Origin: Phascolomyces articulosus
Lineage: Eukaryota; Mucoromycota; Mucoromycetes; Mucorales; Lichtheimiaceae
Length of the DNA: 64,000 bases
NCBI GenBank assembly: GCA_025677815.1
Contig: JAIXMP010000019.1
Span: forward strand, 1-64,000
Direction: 5' to 3'
A model generated the notes under the pieces. That model was given only the letters and a program-made list of their open reading frames with translations. It had not been told where the DNA came from and made no database searches. The position numbers and the translations under genes are program-made. The number at the start of each line of letters is the position of its first letter. Within the stretch, counting starts at the first letter, position 1. Of this stretch, positions 35,595 to 48,334 are shown one piece after another.

Positions 35595-37883
35595 TATTGT
35601 TAAATTTGGGTTACAGTAGGGATTGGTTCGATGTGATATTTTTCTCTTTATAGCAACAACTTACTTCATCCATATGACCAGGAAGATCCAATTTGATCTT
35701 CATCTTTCTGATATCCCATAACTTCAATGTACTATCCTTGCTACCACTCAATAACATTCTTGAGTCACTGGACCAACATACTTGATATACAGATCCAACA
35801 TGGCCACGTAGATTGCCCAAGAATTTACCCGTTTGACCATCCCATAATTTGACAGAAGTATCAAACGATGCACTTGCAATATATCGACCATCCGGCGAAA
35901 AGCTTACATGGTTTACTAACTTTTGGTGTCCTAATCAATAGAGTATAAATAACATAAAGCCGTGTGGGTTTCACATTTTTGAACGTGTGGTTTTTTTTTG
36001 ATATCAATACCATCCCTTTTTTCTATCCCCCCCCTCATTTCTCTCTCTCTCATCCCCTCTTTTTTTTTACCTGTCATTCGTGTGAGTGGTTTCTTGCTAG
36101 TTTCAGGTTCCCAGAAAAACATGGTAAAATCATCAGAACCACTGACTAGTCTTTCTGGTTTAGATCCTTTAAATGCCTTATAACGAGCCAAAGCAGCAGC
36201 TTTTGATTCTTCTTCAGTTGCATATTTTTTACCAGTATGATCAAAAGGTCCAGTACGAAGAACAAAATCAGTACTAAGTGCTAATGTATTAACCTAAGAT
36301 ATTATAATGATATTAATCACTTTAGCATTTTCCTTTCGTGGATTTTTATTCCTCTCGCCCGTTATTTAATAATGATAATTAACCGATAATTCATCAATTA
36401 TATAATATAGCAACCCCTGAGAATGAGATGCGCGCGAAGCAACTTTTTTAATAGATAACTTAATAGAGAGTTAAACTTACCCAATGACCATGCCCTTGTA
36501 AGGTTTTTACTAATACTCCCTGTTGTTATAATTATTATTATTATTAGTAAATCTGTTAATTTAATATTCTCCCATAGTTCTTTTTGTAATACAAAACATA
36601 CACTTGAATTCCAGACTTTGATCGTTTTATCCTGTGATGCGGTATAGATTAATCCTTCACCACCCCATTTAACACACGTTACTGCTGCTGTATGTTGTGA
36701 AATGGTCATAATGACTCTTCGTAATGTAGTATCCCATACACGTACAGTAGAATCTTTGGATGAACTTGCTAACCGGTTTGCTTTAGAGTTTCTATGATAA
36801 ATGATGTCATTTTAGTATTTTTCTTCCTTTCTACGCATTTTTTTCGCTCAAATATCATATTAGAAGGTCAACCATGAAAAAATTCAATTGAATTCACACA
36901 CAATTAACATCCCCCAACAAAAAAGTACTTACAAATGGTAAGGTTCCCATGCCAAACTAGTGATCCATTTTGTATGACCTTTTAATCCATCACCAAGGGA
37001 TTTACCAGTCTTGGGATCCCATAATCGGACAGTTTTATCCATACTACCGGAAGCAAGTGTTTTACCATCGGGTGACCATGCTATCGATAAAACCCATCCC
37101 TTGTGTCCCTTTAATGTAAAACGAGGCGTTTCCGTATTTAAATCCCATATCCGTACAGTGGCATCACCTATTTTTGGCTCCATTACATTAGAAAAAGGAA
37201 ATATCACATATAAAAAAAAAGTGGGAAGGTTTTTTTCATATTTTTACCTGAACCTGTAGCCAATTGAGAACCATCCGGACTAAATGAACATGATAAAACG
37301 GCTTCCGTATGTCCTATATTCATGTGATCCAAAATATGTTAATAAACACTCATAATCATTCTTCCATCTGCTTTTTTAGTCACACTATAATTTTTTACCT
37401 GAAAGTGTTGAAGTACACCGTGATACAGCACGTACACGAAATACTGCTTGTGGTTGATATACGATTGTAATTGTATCTTCAGTTGATTTATCCTTACGAT
37501 CTATCCATAATGACTTTACAATTTCGTCCTCTCCAACATAAAAAGAATAGGGTATAGGATCTTCTGACTAGACAAAAAAAATAAGAGAAAAAGACCATTA
37601 ACACGCGATTCATACTTCCCATTTTTGTGATTTTTTATAAAGTTGTCTATAAAAAGGAAATGTATATGGATCTATTGATCTTGAGTGAATGATCTACCTG
37701 TTCGAGTAACTGATTCAATAAAAGTTCAAGTTGTTCTGGAGTGACATCGCCAGGAAGATTCAAAGGAGGACCTGTTGATTCGCCGTCAGCCGATTTAAAT
37801 TGGGCAACCACTTTTGTACCTTCAGGCATAGGTTGTACAGCCACGGCTGCTAGTGCAGCAGCTTTTGCTTTGTTGGCAGGCAT
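35468..37883 (-). CDS. RSA4: Ribosome assembly WD40 protein Rsa4/Notchless
   Basis: This is a pre-60S assembly factor. In yeast its N-terminal domain is gripped by the AAA+ ATPase Rea1/Midasin to drive remodelling of the particle. Nine exons are inferred: 37883-37698, 37567-37399, 37313-37248, 37167-36933, 36791-36602, 36519-36481, 36293-36071, 35930-35665 and 35551-35468. They give 485 residues, the same as human NLE1. The ubiquitin-like NLE domain is at about 20-105 ([31 protein letters not shown]). It is followed by a WD40 propeller with blades such as [66 protein letters not shown] and [11 protein letters not shown]. The protein ends [10 protein letters not shown]. The last intron carries an AAT microsatellite. 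Confidence 0.96.
35557..35593. repeat. AAT/TAA trinucleotide microsatellite in the last RSA4 intron
   Basis: About twelve uninterrupted trinucleotide units lie just upstream (in transcript sense) of the acceptor of the last RSA4 intron. Length polymorphism between strains is likely. Confidence 0.85.
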
Positions 37884-38315
37884 GGTTTTTTATGTTGAAA
37901 AAAAAAGTGTTATGATCAAAAAAAATTATCAGAAAATAAAAAATCTCACCTCGGAATTTCGGTGGGAGGCTGACAACATCCCAAAAGAAAAGCGCACAGA
38001 CAGTTTTTGGTTCCGCTGCAATTTTGTAGTTTTTTCCGTCGATCTCCATACCATATAGTATTATAAATAGGTGTTATTATTCCTGATTGCAGGAATAAAA
38101 AGAAGATAATATTACAAGAATGGATCATCAAAAGGGGGAAAGTGTGAAACCAGTTGTTTGTTATATATAAATATAAATATAATATATTCAAAGACCAAAC
38201 AAAAAAGACGAAACAGGATCGTTTTTTAGATAACTTTTATTATCACTCTTATTCCCATCAATCTTTATTATTATTATTATTATTATTATTCTTAACATCT
38301 TACAATTTATACACC
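37884..38315. promoter_or_regulatory. Shared upstream region of RSA4 and the GPR1-like gene
   Basis: These 432 bp separate divergent start codons. An uninterrupted TTA/ATT trinucleotide run (about 38262-38290) lies in the likely 5' leader of the transporter gene. A C-rich box (CACCTCGGAATTTCGGTGGG) lies at 37948-37967. No specific factor site is called. Confidence 0.4.
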
Positions 38316-39567
38316 ATGGCAAAAACAATGTTAGGAACAACAGATTGGACTTTTGGATGTGAAAATCCAGATGAATTAGAGCGAGGAGATGGACCAGGAC
38401 CACAGCAATCTCAAAAATCTCAAGAACGGCAACGTAGTCCAACATCTGATACTACAATACGTAGCCCTATGCCAGTAAGACCTACCCAAGATGCAAGTGG
38501 CAAACTAATGGTACCCCATAATGAGGGATCAACAACCCCACCATCTATTTCACCACCTCCTTTTATCGGTGGAGGTGGTCGAGCTGGTGGACCCGGTGGC
38601 ATGAGTGATTGGGAATGGTTGACACGTACAGCTTCACCATTAGTGAATGGTCAATCCGATCGTCGTCCTTTAACCATGGGTAATCCAGCTGTATTGGGTC
38701 TTTGGTCCTTTGCTACTGTTACCATTCTATTAGGATGTTATAATTTATTCTTACCTCATAAACCCAATCATATTATTCTTCCTACTGCATTACTTTTTGG
38801 TGGAATTGCTCAATATATTGCTGGGTAAGTTCTATATACTCTTTATATGTAAGCTAACGTTTTATTGATATAATCACGTTTATTATTACTATGTAAAAGT
38901 GCCACAATACTAACTCGTCCATCACAATTTCCAAAATAATATGATCAGATTCCTTGATTTGTTTTATGGTGGTACATTCTCTGGAACAATTCTCGTCTCT
39001 TACGGTGCTTTTTGGGCTGGTTCCGGTATGATGATGTTACCTTCCGCGGCACTTACTTTGGACTCTTATGCAACGGAATGGGATCTGGCACAAGCAAATG
39101 CTATTTATCATTTCTTTTGGTCATTTTATACAGCAATGCTTGTGGGTATTTCACTGAAAATTAAGTCTGGTACTTTTATTTTAACTTGGTGAGTTTTACC
39201 ATCTGATTGTATATTTATTTTATCTACCATGTTCTGATTCATTTATTCTAATTTTCTCACATATTTAGGTGTCTCTTTTGGGTGTTTATCACATTATTTC
39301 TTACTGCCATTTACTACATTACAGACGTATCAGCTGTCTTACGCGTCAGTGGTATGTTCTTTATCTATTTATATCGAGAAAAACTTAACTAAAGTTTTTT
39401 TGAACTAATGAAAAATAATATCTTATATATTTATGATAGGGGTATCCGCTTTTCTTGCCGCCTTGGGTGCATATTATTCTGGCCTTGCTGCTATATTTGA
39501 AGAACAAAAACAAAAATTACCAGTGGGAAACTACAAGTGGAACAAATGGAGGAAAAAACGCCATTAA
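38316..39567 (+). CDS. GPR1/FUN34/YaaH (acetate/ammonia) transporter
   Basis: This is a six-helix plasma-membrane protein of the AceTr family (yeast Ady2/Ato, E. coli SatP), which moves acetate and related small monocarboxylates and is linked to ammonium export. Four exons are inferred, 38316-38824, 38949-39188, 39269-39351 and 39440-39567, giving 319 residues. The family signature is NPAVLGLWSFA near 120. Next come the helix block ending FGGIAQYIAGFLDLFYGGTF, the stretch SYGAFWAGSGMMMLPSAAL, the helix pair with FILTWCLFWVFITLF, and the last helix FLAALGAYYSGLAAIFEE with a short basic tail. The N-terminal 110 residues are cytosolic, Pro/Gly-rich and longer than in bacterial members. The downstream ATG at 38316 is preferred over an in-frame ATG at 38154, which lies in A/T repeats. 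Confidence 0.94.
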
Positions 39568-39781
39568 ACACCAATCATCCTATTTTCCTCATTTTTTTTT
39601 TGTTTAGCTTCTTTTCCCTCTTTTCAATTAATACATATTGTTTGTATGGCTATTTTGTTGTTAGTTTTATTATACGTATTTGAGTTCTATTTTGCAGTGA
39701 AACAAAATTAAAGCACGCGAGCACGCGTTGAAACTCAAATTGTTCGCGTTCTTTCTTTGAAATAAATACAACAAAAATAAT

Positions 39782-42700
39782 ATGGAACTTCGACCTGCCA
39801 TTTGTCTCTTTGGTCAACCCTATTTTTTTAACTCTCTTCAATGGAATCAAGACGATCAAGTAGCTATTTGTCTTCAACATGGCATTCACATTGTGGTAAA
39901 ATATTACAAAATATTTGAAGAGAAAAAATAATAACAAGCATATCCATTCCAAACCTTACGCGAATAAAAAAAATAGACACCAACATTTGTTGATTTACGA
40001 TCAGAAGAAGAAGCTCATAATCATGTTGGTTTACATGAATTAAGAAAAGGAAATCCGGATGCACCTACAATAACTACTGGTAATACACTTATAAAATTAT
40101 TCTGCTATTATGAGGAAGAAATGATACTGACTGATACTGTCGATTTGCATTAGTGAAAAATTTGCCTATACAACCTTCCATTTTAATAACAGAAACGTAT
40201 CGATCTACACGATGGTCACCTACTGGATTATCCAAGATTAATGGGTAAGAAAGATATTAAATATATATTGATGAGAAATATATTATCTAGGCATCAAATT
40301 TTAAACCTTTGTTACTATCAATGGAACTAGTTGCATATTAGCGGTTGTTACAGCGCATCACCAAATAACATTATATAGTTCACCTAAGCCTGGAGAGTAT
40401 TTTGAAACTGTAGGTTTAATTATGAATATGGCAAATGAAAGGGATATATATATCAGGATGGAGATCACCATCAAAAGAAAGCAAGGTTCATAGATTCCCA
40501 ACTCTTTTGTAGTGTTTTGATATCACACCCTTAGTGAAGGAACACGTTTTGGGGAACAACAACAAATTTACTCTGCAAAATGAAGTGGATCGTTTTCAAA
40601 CTCTATGTAATTATTCACTTCTCTTAAAGTGATTTGTTCCTTCATCATTATTCTTATAATTTTTGTCATATGTACTACTTTGTAGGTTGTGGATGGTCAC
40701 CATTAATTATTCCTGATATATTTGTACAAAAACCAGCTATCATTGCATTAGGCAACAAGGCTGGTGAAATTACGCTTTGGAGGTAAATTAATGATAATAA
40801 TAGAATTATTATTACTGAAATGTCCTTCATAGACATAGGGTATTAAACTGTGCTTTTTTTTTTCTCGAAGTTATCATTCCGAACCAGGGGCACAGTTTTG
40901 CACCGGTATCCAAGCACACCAGTCGTTTGTCCATTTGTTAGAATGGTCTAATTGGCGTATCCATGAGAATAAATGTAAGTATATAAGAAATTATTGACAT
41001 TTAATAGTTATAGTTCATTTAATTCTTTTCATATAATCCTGATTCTATATTGGTCAACTTGAATTTAGTTATTGCGTATTTGATTTCAACATGTGTCGAT
41101 GGCACAAGCTCATTAATATCTGTAGAGTTAGATATCATGGTGGATGATACCGGAAAAACCACAATTCAGTCGGTAGTGGCAACAAAAATAAAGACGTGGT
41201 TTGAGTCTGATCCATCAAATATAACAATATTGTCTATTTGGGATGATTTGGTGAGTGAAAAACAAAACGAAAAATAGGGACAAGAATGATCAAATTTTTG
41301 TTGCGACATCTGGATTAAACTCCCTAAGTACATGAATCGATACTGATAGAAGGAAGGTGGCAAAACGATGAAAGTAATATTTTGTAAAAATGCGCGTATT
41401 AAAATTGGATCCATAATAATTGGTGATGATGGCAGTCTGGTAGACCATTGGTCTGAATATTACCTTCAATACTCAAGTATTGGCTTGGCAGGTAAATTAT
41501 TAAGATATGGATTTTTTTTTACATAATCGAAAAAGAAATTAACCCATCTAATATTGCTGATACCAACAAAAATTCAGGGGCAAACTGGTCATTAGATGGA
41601 AACCGTGTGCATCTATATACTTATGATTGTCAATGTGTTATACTGGATGTGGATGATCATGCACAACATACATACAACGCCAGTCTATCAGAAAAGGGCA
41701 ATGAATTGCTTGTGAACAAAATGAATCAACAGTGGATGGTAGAACAAGATAAAATGGATTCTGAAACCAAGGCAACAGCGAATGCAGTCGTACCAAAAGT
41801 ATGGGCTGTCGATAGTAGTATGACGGGTTTATTTTCCGCTGTCCTTTTCACGTAAGTTGTTCGCTTTTTTTTCATAATTTTTCATATGATTTTCGTGCTT
41901 TATTCAACCATAATTTCTTTCAATATAATATAATACAGATTACGTCCAGAACTGGATATGAATTACTATACAACCTCCAATCAAGATAGAATATACATGG
42001 GATTCATACTACATAAAGATCGGCAAGAAACACACACAATTAAAAAAATCTGTGACACGATGGGAGAATATATTAAGGACCCTGGTGTTTGTAAGTTTAT
42101 TATGTGTATTACCTAAAGAAATATTTTTGAGAGACAAAGAAATAATAGCTCCCTTTCACTAATAGATAGCAATATTTATATATTTATGTTTATATACAGT
42201 TTTTACATTACCAATTCAAGCCATACTTCACGAATCACTTCAGTATATTATCGATGAAGACGATAGTAAACCTATGCTTGAATGGTTTAATGCCCTGGAT
42301 CATATCATGTCGGAAGGTCAATATTATAAAAGGTATCATGCATATATATCATTCAGTATTTATAACCTAACAGAATGATACCAATTGACATAAATATGTT
42401 TCTCCAATTTTTTGGGTGGTGATTTTAGTGATGATACGTTGGCAAAAAAATTATTTTGTGATTATCGAGCAACAGCAGCTCGCATACTTGTACGTGTTCA
42501 ATTGGATCTCAAGAATTATGATGTAGCAGAAGATGCGATTCTTAGATTGACAAATGCTTGTCAAAAAGCCAAATCGTTTCTTAAACAACAATTTTCTGCT
42601 ACTGTATTGGAACATATATATAATATGCCAGGTGTTCGATTACAAAAATTAAACGGTATGTAAATAATCATATAAAGAGTGCTTTATTTGAAAAGAATGG

Positions 42701-43327
42701 AAGAATGTCTGCTTATAACTCATAATGTAAATGGAGGGTATGATTAAATAATAACAAAAAAATATATATTTTATATACAGGGGACGATATTGTCACCATA
42801 TTATTATTATGTGATCGTATCTTGTCGCAACAAGAACCCATTCCATTTGCTTTGGAACAAATTCAAGCAACTTGTCAGCGTCTCCAATCTTGCTTATCAG
42901 AACCTTCTCGAGAGCTACAAAAGGAAATTGAAAGTGCAACATTGTTGTTAGACGGAAAAGAATTAAATGAATCATTGCCAGGAAGAGAAAAATGCCCAGG
43001 TTGCCAGGAATTGGTTACTGTAGAAGGAGATCGATTAGCAATATGTCCATCTATGCATATTTGGGGTAAGATAATTCGATGTGGGATATTAAAAAATCAA
43101 AAGATACGTGAAATTGGTTATATTGATAGTTGATGTATGGCTATTCCTATGCAATAGGTTGTTGTAGCTTGACACGTCGTGTATTAACATCAAGTCAATT
43201 ACGTGTATGCATTTTATGTGGTGAGAAAAGTCTAATTCCTGAAGAAACCAAAACATCTGAATTATTAAGTGAACTTGTATTACAAGAATGTCAAAAATGT
43301 ATTATGTGTGGTTCGAGCTTATTGTAA
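39782..43327 (+). CDS. sfc9: TFIIIC delta-type subunit (Sfc9/GTF3C4-like) with C-terminal zinc finger
   Basis: This is a predicted subunit of RNA polymerase III factor TFIIIC. Fifteen exons are inferred: 39782-39895, 39977-40079, 40154-40244, 40331-40409, 40513-40606, 40686-40782, 40871-40974, 41069-41250, 41350-41491, 41578-41851, 41939-42090, 42200-42332, 42429-42655, 42781-43065 and 43158-43327, giving 748 residues. The N-terminal half is a WD-like propeller (LQWNQDDQVAICLQHGIHIV, RWSPTGLSK, CGWSPL, ALGNKAGEITLW). The C-terminal 85 residues carry a TFIIIC-type zinc-binding module: CPGCQELV, ICPSMHIWGCCSLTRR, RVCILCGEK and ECQKCIMCGSSLL. The combination of propeller plus terminal finger matches fission yeast Sfc9 and human GTF3C4. 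The middle is poorly conserved, so I rely mainly on the two ends. It starts 214 bp after the transporter stop. Confidence 0.85.
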
Positions 43328-43379
43328 TATAAAATTTGATTATTTTGGGTTTTGGATTTTTTTTTATATATCTTGTTTA

Positions 43380-43760
43380 TTATGGTTGTTTGCCAGATTG
43401 TTGTTTTGAAAATTCTAAATATTCGCGTTGTTTCACGTCAAGCACCCGGCGTTTATTGAAATATTCAACCTAACATAATAAATAAATGAGTTTTCTGTCC
43501 ATTGAGGTATATTATCCATGTATATGATATCAATAGAAAAAAAAAGACAAAGAACGATTCCAACTTACCCAACTTGCCATGCAAGCATCTTCGTATTTTG
43601 ATTTCTTTTCAAGACATTCTTTGGCCTTTTCTGGTTCTTTTTCAACAATAACCGGATCCACAATGGTTAATCGATCGAGGCATGCAAAATATTCGTCACG
43701 TAATTTCCAGCAATGCTGTCGTTGTTGACGTGATGGTGGTTTTGAACTTTCGGTCGTCAT
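43380..43760 (-). CDS. COA6: Cytochrome c oxidase assembly factor 6
   Basis: This is a small twin-cysteine protein of the mitochondrial intermembrane space that helps deliver copper to the CuA site of cytochrome c oxidase. Two exons are inferred, 43760-43569 and 43469-43380, giving 93 residues. The first helix has a Cx9C motif (CWKLRDEYFAC) and the second a Cx10C motif (CLEKKSKYEDAC). The asymmetric spacing distinguishes COA6 from the usual twin Cx9C proteins. They are followed by the family C-terminus SWVEYFNKRRVLD. There is no cleavable presequence, as expected for import through Mia40. It converges on the TFIIIC gene with only 52 bp between stop codons, so the 3' untranslated regions probably overlap. 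Confidence 0.94.
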
Positions 43761-44838
43761 TCCTCTCTGAAAAGAAAAATAGGTTGTAATAACAAGGTGT
43801 CTGAAGACTATGTTTTTTTAACTGTAAAAAGCTCCGATCCATGGAATTTTCTCGGAAAAGTTACACAAGCTTAAAGCTCTCTTCATTTCAATCTACTTGG
43901 TCCACTTGTATTTAATGTTAATCATCGAAACATAACTGCGATGGATTTATGATATATATTGTAACAAAGACTTCACATGATATTCAGCATAATATTTAAA
44001 ATAATGTTACTTATGTGAATGCCACATATAATGGACCATGATTTTTATTTTTTTAGTTGTTGGCAAGCCGTTAGTCTTATGCTCTTGACAATCATGTACA
44101 TGTACTTGACTGTAATAGATCAAAGTAATACACTTAGTATTATCGAAAAAATCCAAAATATCACTTATCTACTCAAACTTGACAGAAATCTATCAAGTTA
44201 TTCAGTTTACTTTTTTTTGGTAACTTGAAGTTTTCCTATCCCAATAAATATAGTCCATGTGAATCAAATGATACATCGTAAAATGTTGCCAAAAAACGTA
44301 TTAAGAATACATTAGCTATTAGTTAATCAATTAATGATAATAGAACTCTATAATATAATATTATGTCAAAAGTAAGGCTATTGAGAGATATACGTACACA
44401 TTCTTTTCCAATAGCTCGATATAAAAGGTATCCATCCAAATATTTAATCAGTGTCATCAGCCTCTATTTCAAATATTCTCAAAAGCAAAACTTATTTGAT
44501 AACAAGTGAATATACTCCACTTTCACATTCACTTATTTTAACCTCTCCAGATACATTAGAGAGTAGATAGTTACATAAGTCGAGCAGCAATGAAAATACA
44601 TCATATTATATACAACATTAGATTAAAAAATTGTGCTTATATAAATTAATAATACTTACCAAGCAGTAGCCATTAGCATTTACACGCGACACGCAACATT
44701 TACTTTTGTGGTCATATAATAATTGGGATATACAATAGAAAGATTTCCATTTTAGGAAAACCATAGAATTGTTAAAGCGCGAGAATCTCGTGTTACTGAC
44801 AACGCGTTTTTTTTTTTTACAACAACCAACTTTATAAA
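43761..44838. other. AT-rich intergenic region, COA6 and NASP promoters
   Basis: About 1.1 kb with no gene recognised. It separates the divergent COA6 and NASP genes. An ACGCGT palindrome at 44802-44807 lies 31 bp before the NASP start and matches the MluI cell-cycle box bound by MBF in yeasts. GCGCGAGAATCTCG just upstream contains a short inverted repeat. Confidence 0.45.
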
Positions 44839-46255
44839 ATGGCAACATCAGAAACCGATTTGATACAAAAAGCACAAACACTTTATGAAGAAGGAACAAA
44901 AGCGCTTTCTTTGAGCGATTATGAAACCAGTGTTGAAAAACTAGGTGAAGCATGCCAATTACTGTGAGTTTTTTTTAATGATAAAGACATTTTCTATTAT
45001 TTTACACATTCTGGTTTTTTTCTTAGCCCACAAATTAGATCGATCGCGAGCTGTTGAACATTATTTCTCTTTCAAATATATTAAATAGAGATACAATCCA
45101 TGGTGAATTATCACCAGAGAGTGGTGATGCTTATTTCCATTATGGTCGAGCATTATTACAAAGTGCTATTCAACAAAATACTGTATTAGGTGAATCAGGT
45201 CAAGACAATAAAGTGGATGCTGCTCCTGCTAAACCACAAGAACAATCTGCTGGTAAATATATATACATATAATTTACAGTAAAATACTCCCTTGTTCAAA
45301 AAATTAAAAATTCATACATATATATAGGTGCTCAAAGTAGTAAATTCCACTTTGAAGACGATGAAGTTCCTGCAGAAGAAGATGATGAGGATGAAGAAGG
45401 TGAACAAAACCAACAGGACGATGACTTTGAGACCGCATGGGACATTTTGGATATTGCCCGTGTCATTTATGAGAAATCTGAGGATAAGGAAACACGTTTA
45501 AAGTTATCTGATGTACATTTATGCCTTGGAGATGTCTCGGTTGAAACAGGTATTTTTTTTTTTTGAGTATTTGAGTTTGTAGTATAGGGGTTAGAAGAAG
45601 GGAGTCGTCAATATTGGAAATTTTTTTTAAAAAAAAATTATAGAGAAATTTGATGGTGCATTACCAGATTATCAAAAGGCATTGGATATCAAAAAGGAAT
45701 GTTTAACAGAGGATAATAGACAACTAGCTGAAGCTCATTACAAATATGCTTTGGCATTGGAATTTTCAACGTCGGAAGCTGACAAGGCTGGATCAGAAAT
45801 CAAGGCTGCTATCGATGTTTTCAAAAAGCGTATCACCACCTTGGAAGAAGATCAAGGCAAAGGAAAAGGAAAGGCAACTGCTGCTACTACTACTACTACT
45901 TCAGATAATAAAGAAATTACTGAAATTAAAGAATTGATGCAAGATTTAGAAGAAAAAGTAAGTGTTGGAACTAGTGTCTCTCTCTTTTTTTTTGTGTGTT
46001 CCAGTTTAAATATACTTAATGAGTATAATTATTTAGTTAGAAGAGTTGACCAATCGACAAAAGACAGAAAAAGAAGCTGAAGCATTATTAAAAAGTTTCC
46101 TGGGTACTTCAACAAACACGAGCGGCAATAATAGTGGTAATCAGCCATCTATCGATAATTCTACTGTGAATGATTTGTCTAGTTTGATTAAACGCAAAAA
46201 ACCTACGGATGAAGATGAAAAGGCAAATGAAAGTGATAAAAAACAAAAACAATAA
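44839..46255 (+). CDS. NASP: Histone chaperone NASP/Sim3/Hif1-like
   Basis: This SHNi-TPR histone chaperone handles H3-H4 before nuclear import and deposition. Five exons are inferred, 44839-44963, 45089-45252, 45328-45549, 45644-45957 and 46037-46255, giving 347 residues. The TPR elements read ALSLSDYETSVEKLGEACQL, LSPESGDAYFHYGRALLQSA, WDILDIARVIYEK and FDGALPDYQKALDIKK, with HYKYALALEFS after it. TPR2 is interrupted by an acidic stretch of about 25 residues (EDDEVPAEEDDEDEEGE), the family hallmark that contacts histones. The C-terminus has a coiled coil (IKELMQDLEEKLEELTNRQK) and a basic KRKKP motif that may be a nuclear localisation signal. The second exon was placed at 45089 because that acceptor joins the split TPR in frame. 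Confidence 0.95.
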
Positions 46256-47092
46256 ATAATTTCACGTATGAAGTTCTTTGGCTATAAAATTATTATCATT
46301 ATATCTATTTATGTATTTAATAGACAATTTTGTAAGTTGTCTGTTGGTTGTTGGTTGTACAAAAAATGGATAGTATTTATAAATGACAAGCCCTCTTCAT
46401 TTGGCATATTTTATTTCCAAAAACTGCGTAATGCACGGTAACAAAAAAAAAAGTCTCTCCCGAAGCAATAATGGTTACTTATTTTTTTCTATGACAACTA
46501 GCTTTATATATAAGATTATAAATGTCCTTTTCTATACTACTTGTCATCGTTTGCTCCTATTCGTTTTTCCATTCTGAAGTTGGGTAGAAATTTTGCATAA
46601 AAGCTGCATACAAATACACAACATAAAATGGCATATAAGGATGAGTGTAAAATGTTAAACTAAATAAAGTATAAGGATGACTTTTAATTGATCTATCATG
46701 TTCAACCTTACTAATACATTACCAATTCATGATTTTTTATATATTCACGATGATTCTTGTTGACTCTGATAGAAAGCATATTGTATATATAAATCAAATT
46801 GGAATGGCAAATATATTTCAATGAACCGAGTCCTCTTATATATCAATTGGAATTTGAGATAGTAAGTTAAATATCACTAGTGTGAAAAATAAAGCAGAAG
46901 ATTATGTGATTCGAGATGCATCGGCTTTATTTATGATATCAAATGGTTTGTCATCATGAAAAAAAAACCCGCTCTTTATAAAGGGCGTTTTCCCCGATCC
47001 TGTTGTCCGACTCCAGCAAATTCTATCTAATTCTTTCTTTCTCCCAACCCCACAACTGCTCACCCTTTTACTAATAATAAAAAAAAACGAAA
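46256..47092. other. Intergenic between NASP and riboflavin kinase
   Basis: AT-rich with no gene seen. A short inverted repeat (CCCGCTCTTTATAAAGGGCG) at 46968-46987 lies about 105 bp before the riboflavin kinase start. It contains a TTTATAAAG element that could be a TATA box. Confidence 0.45.
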
Positions 47093-47251
47093 ATGGCCAG
47101 CGAACTTAATCCCGATCGTCCTCTTATTGTGGGTCCAGAAAATCCAGAAAGTCCTTATCCTCATTCTGTCACTGGAAAGGTAGTGAGTGGTTTTGGTCGT
47201 GGTTCAAAGGAATTGGGTATCCCTACTGGTAAGTTTAGGTAAAATGTGTAA

Positions 47252-47307
<56 letters not shown>

Positions 47308-47897
47308 GCGCGTTATTTCCAAGCTTTCTCATACTGTCAAAAAAAACATCGAATTTTTTTTAGCCAATCTTTCAGAGGATGCACTTGAAGCAATGTGTAC
47401 AGAATTTACCACTGGTGTTTATTATGGTTGGGTACAAATTGGAGAAAAGGGAACTCAAGTATACCCCATGGTGATGAGCTTGGGTTGGAATCCTTATTAC
47501 AAGAATGAAAAGCGATCAGCTGTATGTATTACTATTATTATCTTATTGTTATTCAACTATTAAGCAAAGAAAAAATGTATCTAACGTGTTATTACATACT
47601 ATTGGTTATAATTTGTTAGGAGGTTCATATTATCCATGAATTTAGTGATGATTTTTACGGAATTGATATTCGTGTCATTGTACTTGGATACGTTAGACCA
47701 GAACAAAATTATCCATCGCTAGGTAACAAACAATAGACCTATTAATTTATACACAAGCTTCTTTATCCTAATACGTATTTTTTCTTAATTCAGATGCCCT
47801 TATTCGAGATATCCGCACCGATGTTGAAGTAGCAAAAAAATCGCTTCAACGACCAGCTTATGAAGAATTCAAGAACAATGACCTTTTTACAAAGTAA
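47093..47897 (+). CDS. FMN1: Riboflavin kinase
   Basis: This enzyme phosphorylates riboflavin to FMN using ATP. Four exons are inferred, 47093-47228, 47364-47521, 47620-47722 and 47794-47897, giving 166 residues, close to the monofunctional eukaryotic enzyme (human 155). Signatures are [20 protein letters not shown], with the catalytic-loop PTAN completed across intron 1, then [38 protein letters not shown] (the Glu is the proposed catalytic base) and [15 protein letters not shown]. There is no fused FAD synthetase domain. The extreme N-terminus shows no strong mitochondrial presequence, so cytosol is likely. Intron 1 holds a TG/AG microsatellite. Confidence 0.96.
47255..47306. repeat. (TG)18(AG)8 microsatellite in riboflavin kinase intron 1
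   Basis: An uninterrupted TG run at 47255-47290 is followed directly by an AG run at 47291-47306. It lies between the donor of intron 1 and its pyrimidine tract. Confidence 0.9.
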
Positions 47898-48334
47898 AAA
47901 AGATAAAGGATGGTCTCTTGGAAAGGAATTTTTGGAAAAAAAAGGAATTGTGGAACATTATTTTTAAATATCTATAAATATAGAATGTACATAATATTAA
48001 ATAACGGTTCTATTTTCAAATTGTGAAGGAGTAACACACATTTCAAGACTCATTTGATTTATTAATAAGGTTTTTAAGTGGGGAATATTTCGTATTTTTG
48101 GATGAAAGGAATACGTATTAGTTATCTCCCGCCAAGGCGGGAGATAACTAATACATGTACTATTATTGGAGTGATCTAGGAGGGGTTGGAATGATGTCAA
48201 TTGACAGTGGGTCTCTGCATGAAATAGTTCTTAACAAACTTTGTAAATTTTAATTTGGGACTATAAATGCGAGAGCCCGATAGTACATGATCAAAATGTT
48301 CCCAACACATTTCAAAGTGTTTTTCTTTTATTAT
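47898..48334. other. Gap between convergent riboflavin kinase and EI24 genes
   Basis: This holds the 3' regions of both genes and a perfect hairpin at 48115-48154, listed separately. No gene is seen. Confidence 0.5.
48115..48154. repeat. Perfect 19-bp-stem palindrome
   Basis: The arm 48115-48133 (GTATTAGTTATCTCCCGCC) and the arm 48136-48154 are exact reverse complements with a two-base AA loop. The GC-rich centre is striking in an AT-rich context. It lies between two convergent stop codons, 218 bp from the riboflavin kinase stop and 181 bp from the EI24 stop. Confidence 0.95.

Noticed and set aside
38154..38315. Upstream in-frame ATG of the GPR1/FUN34/YaaH gene
   Set aside because: It would add a low-complexity leader encoded by A/T repeats including a TTA run. 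The ATG at 38316 has a better context (CACCATGG).
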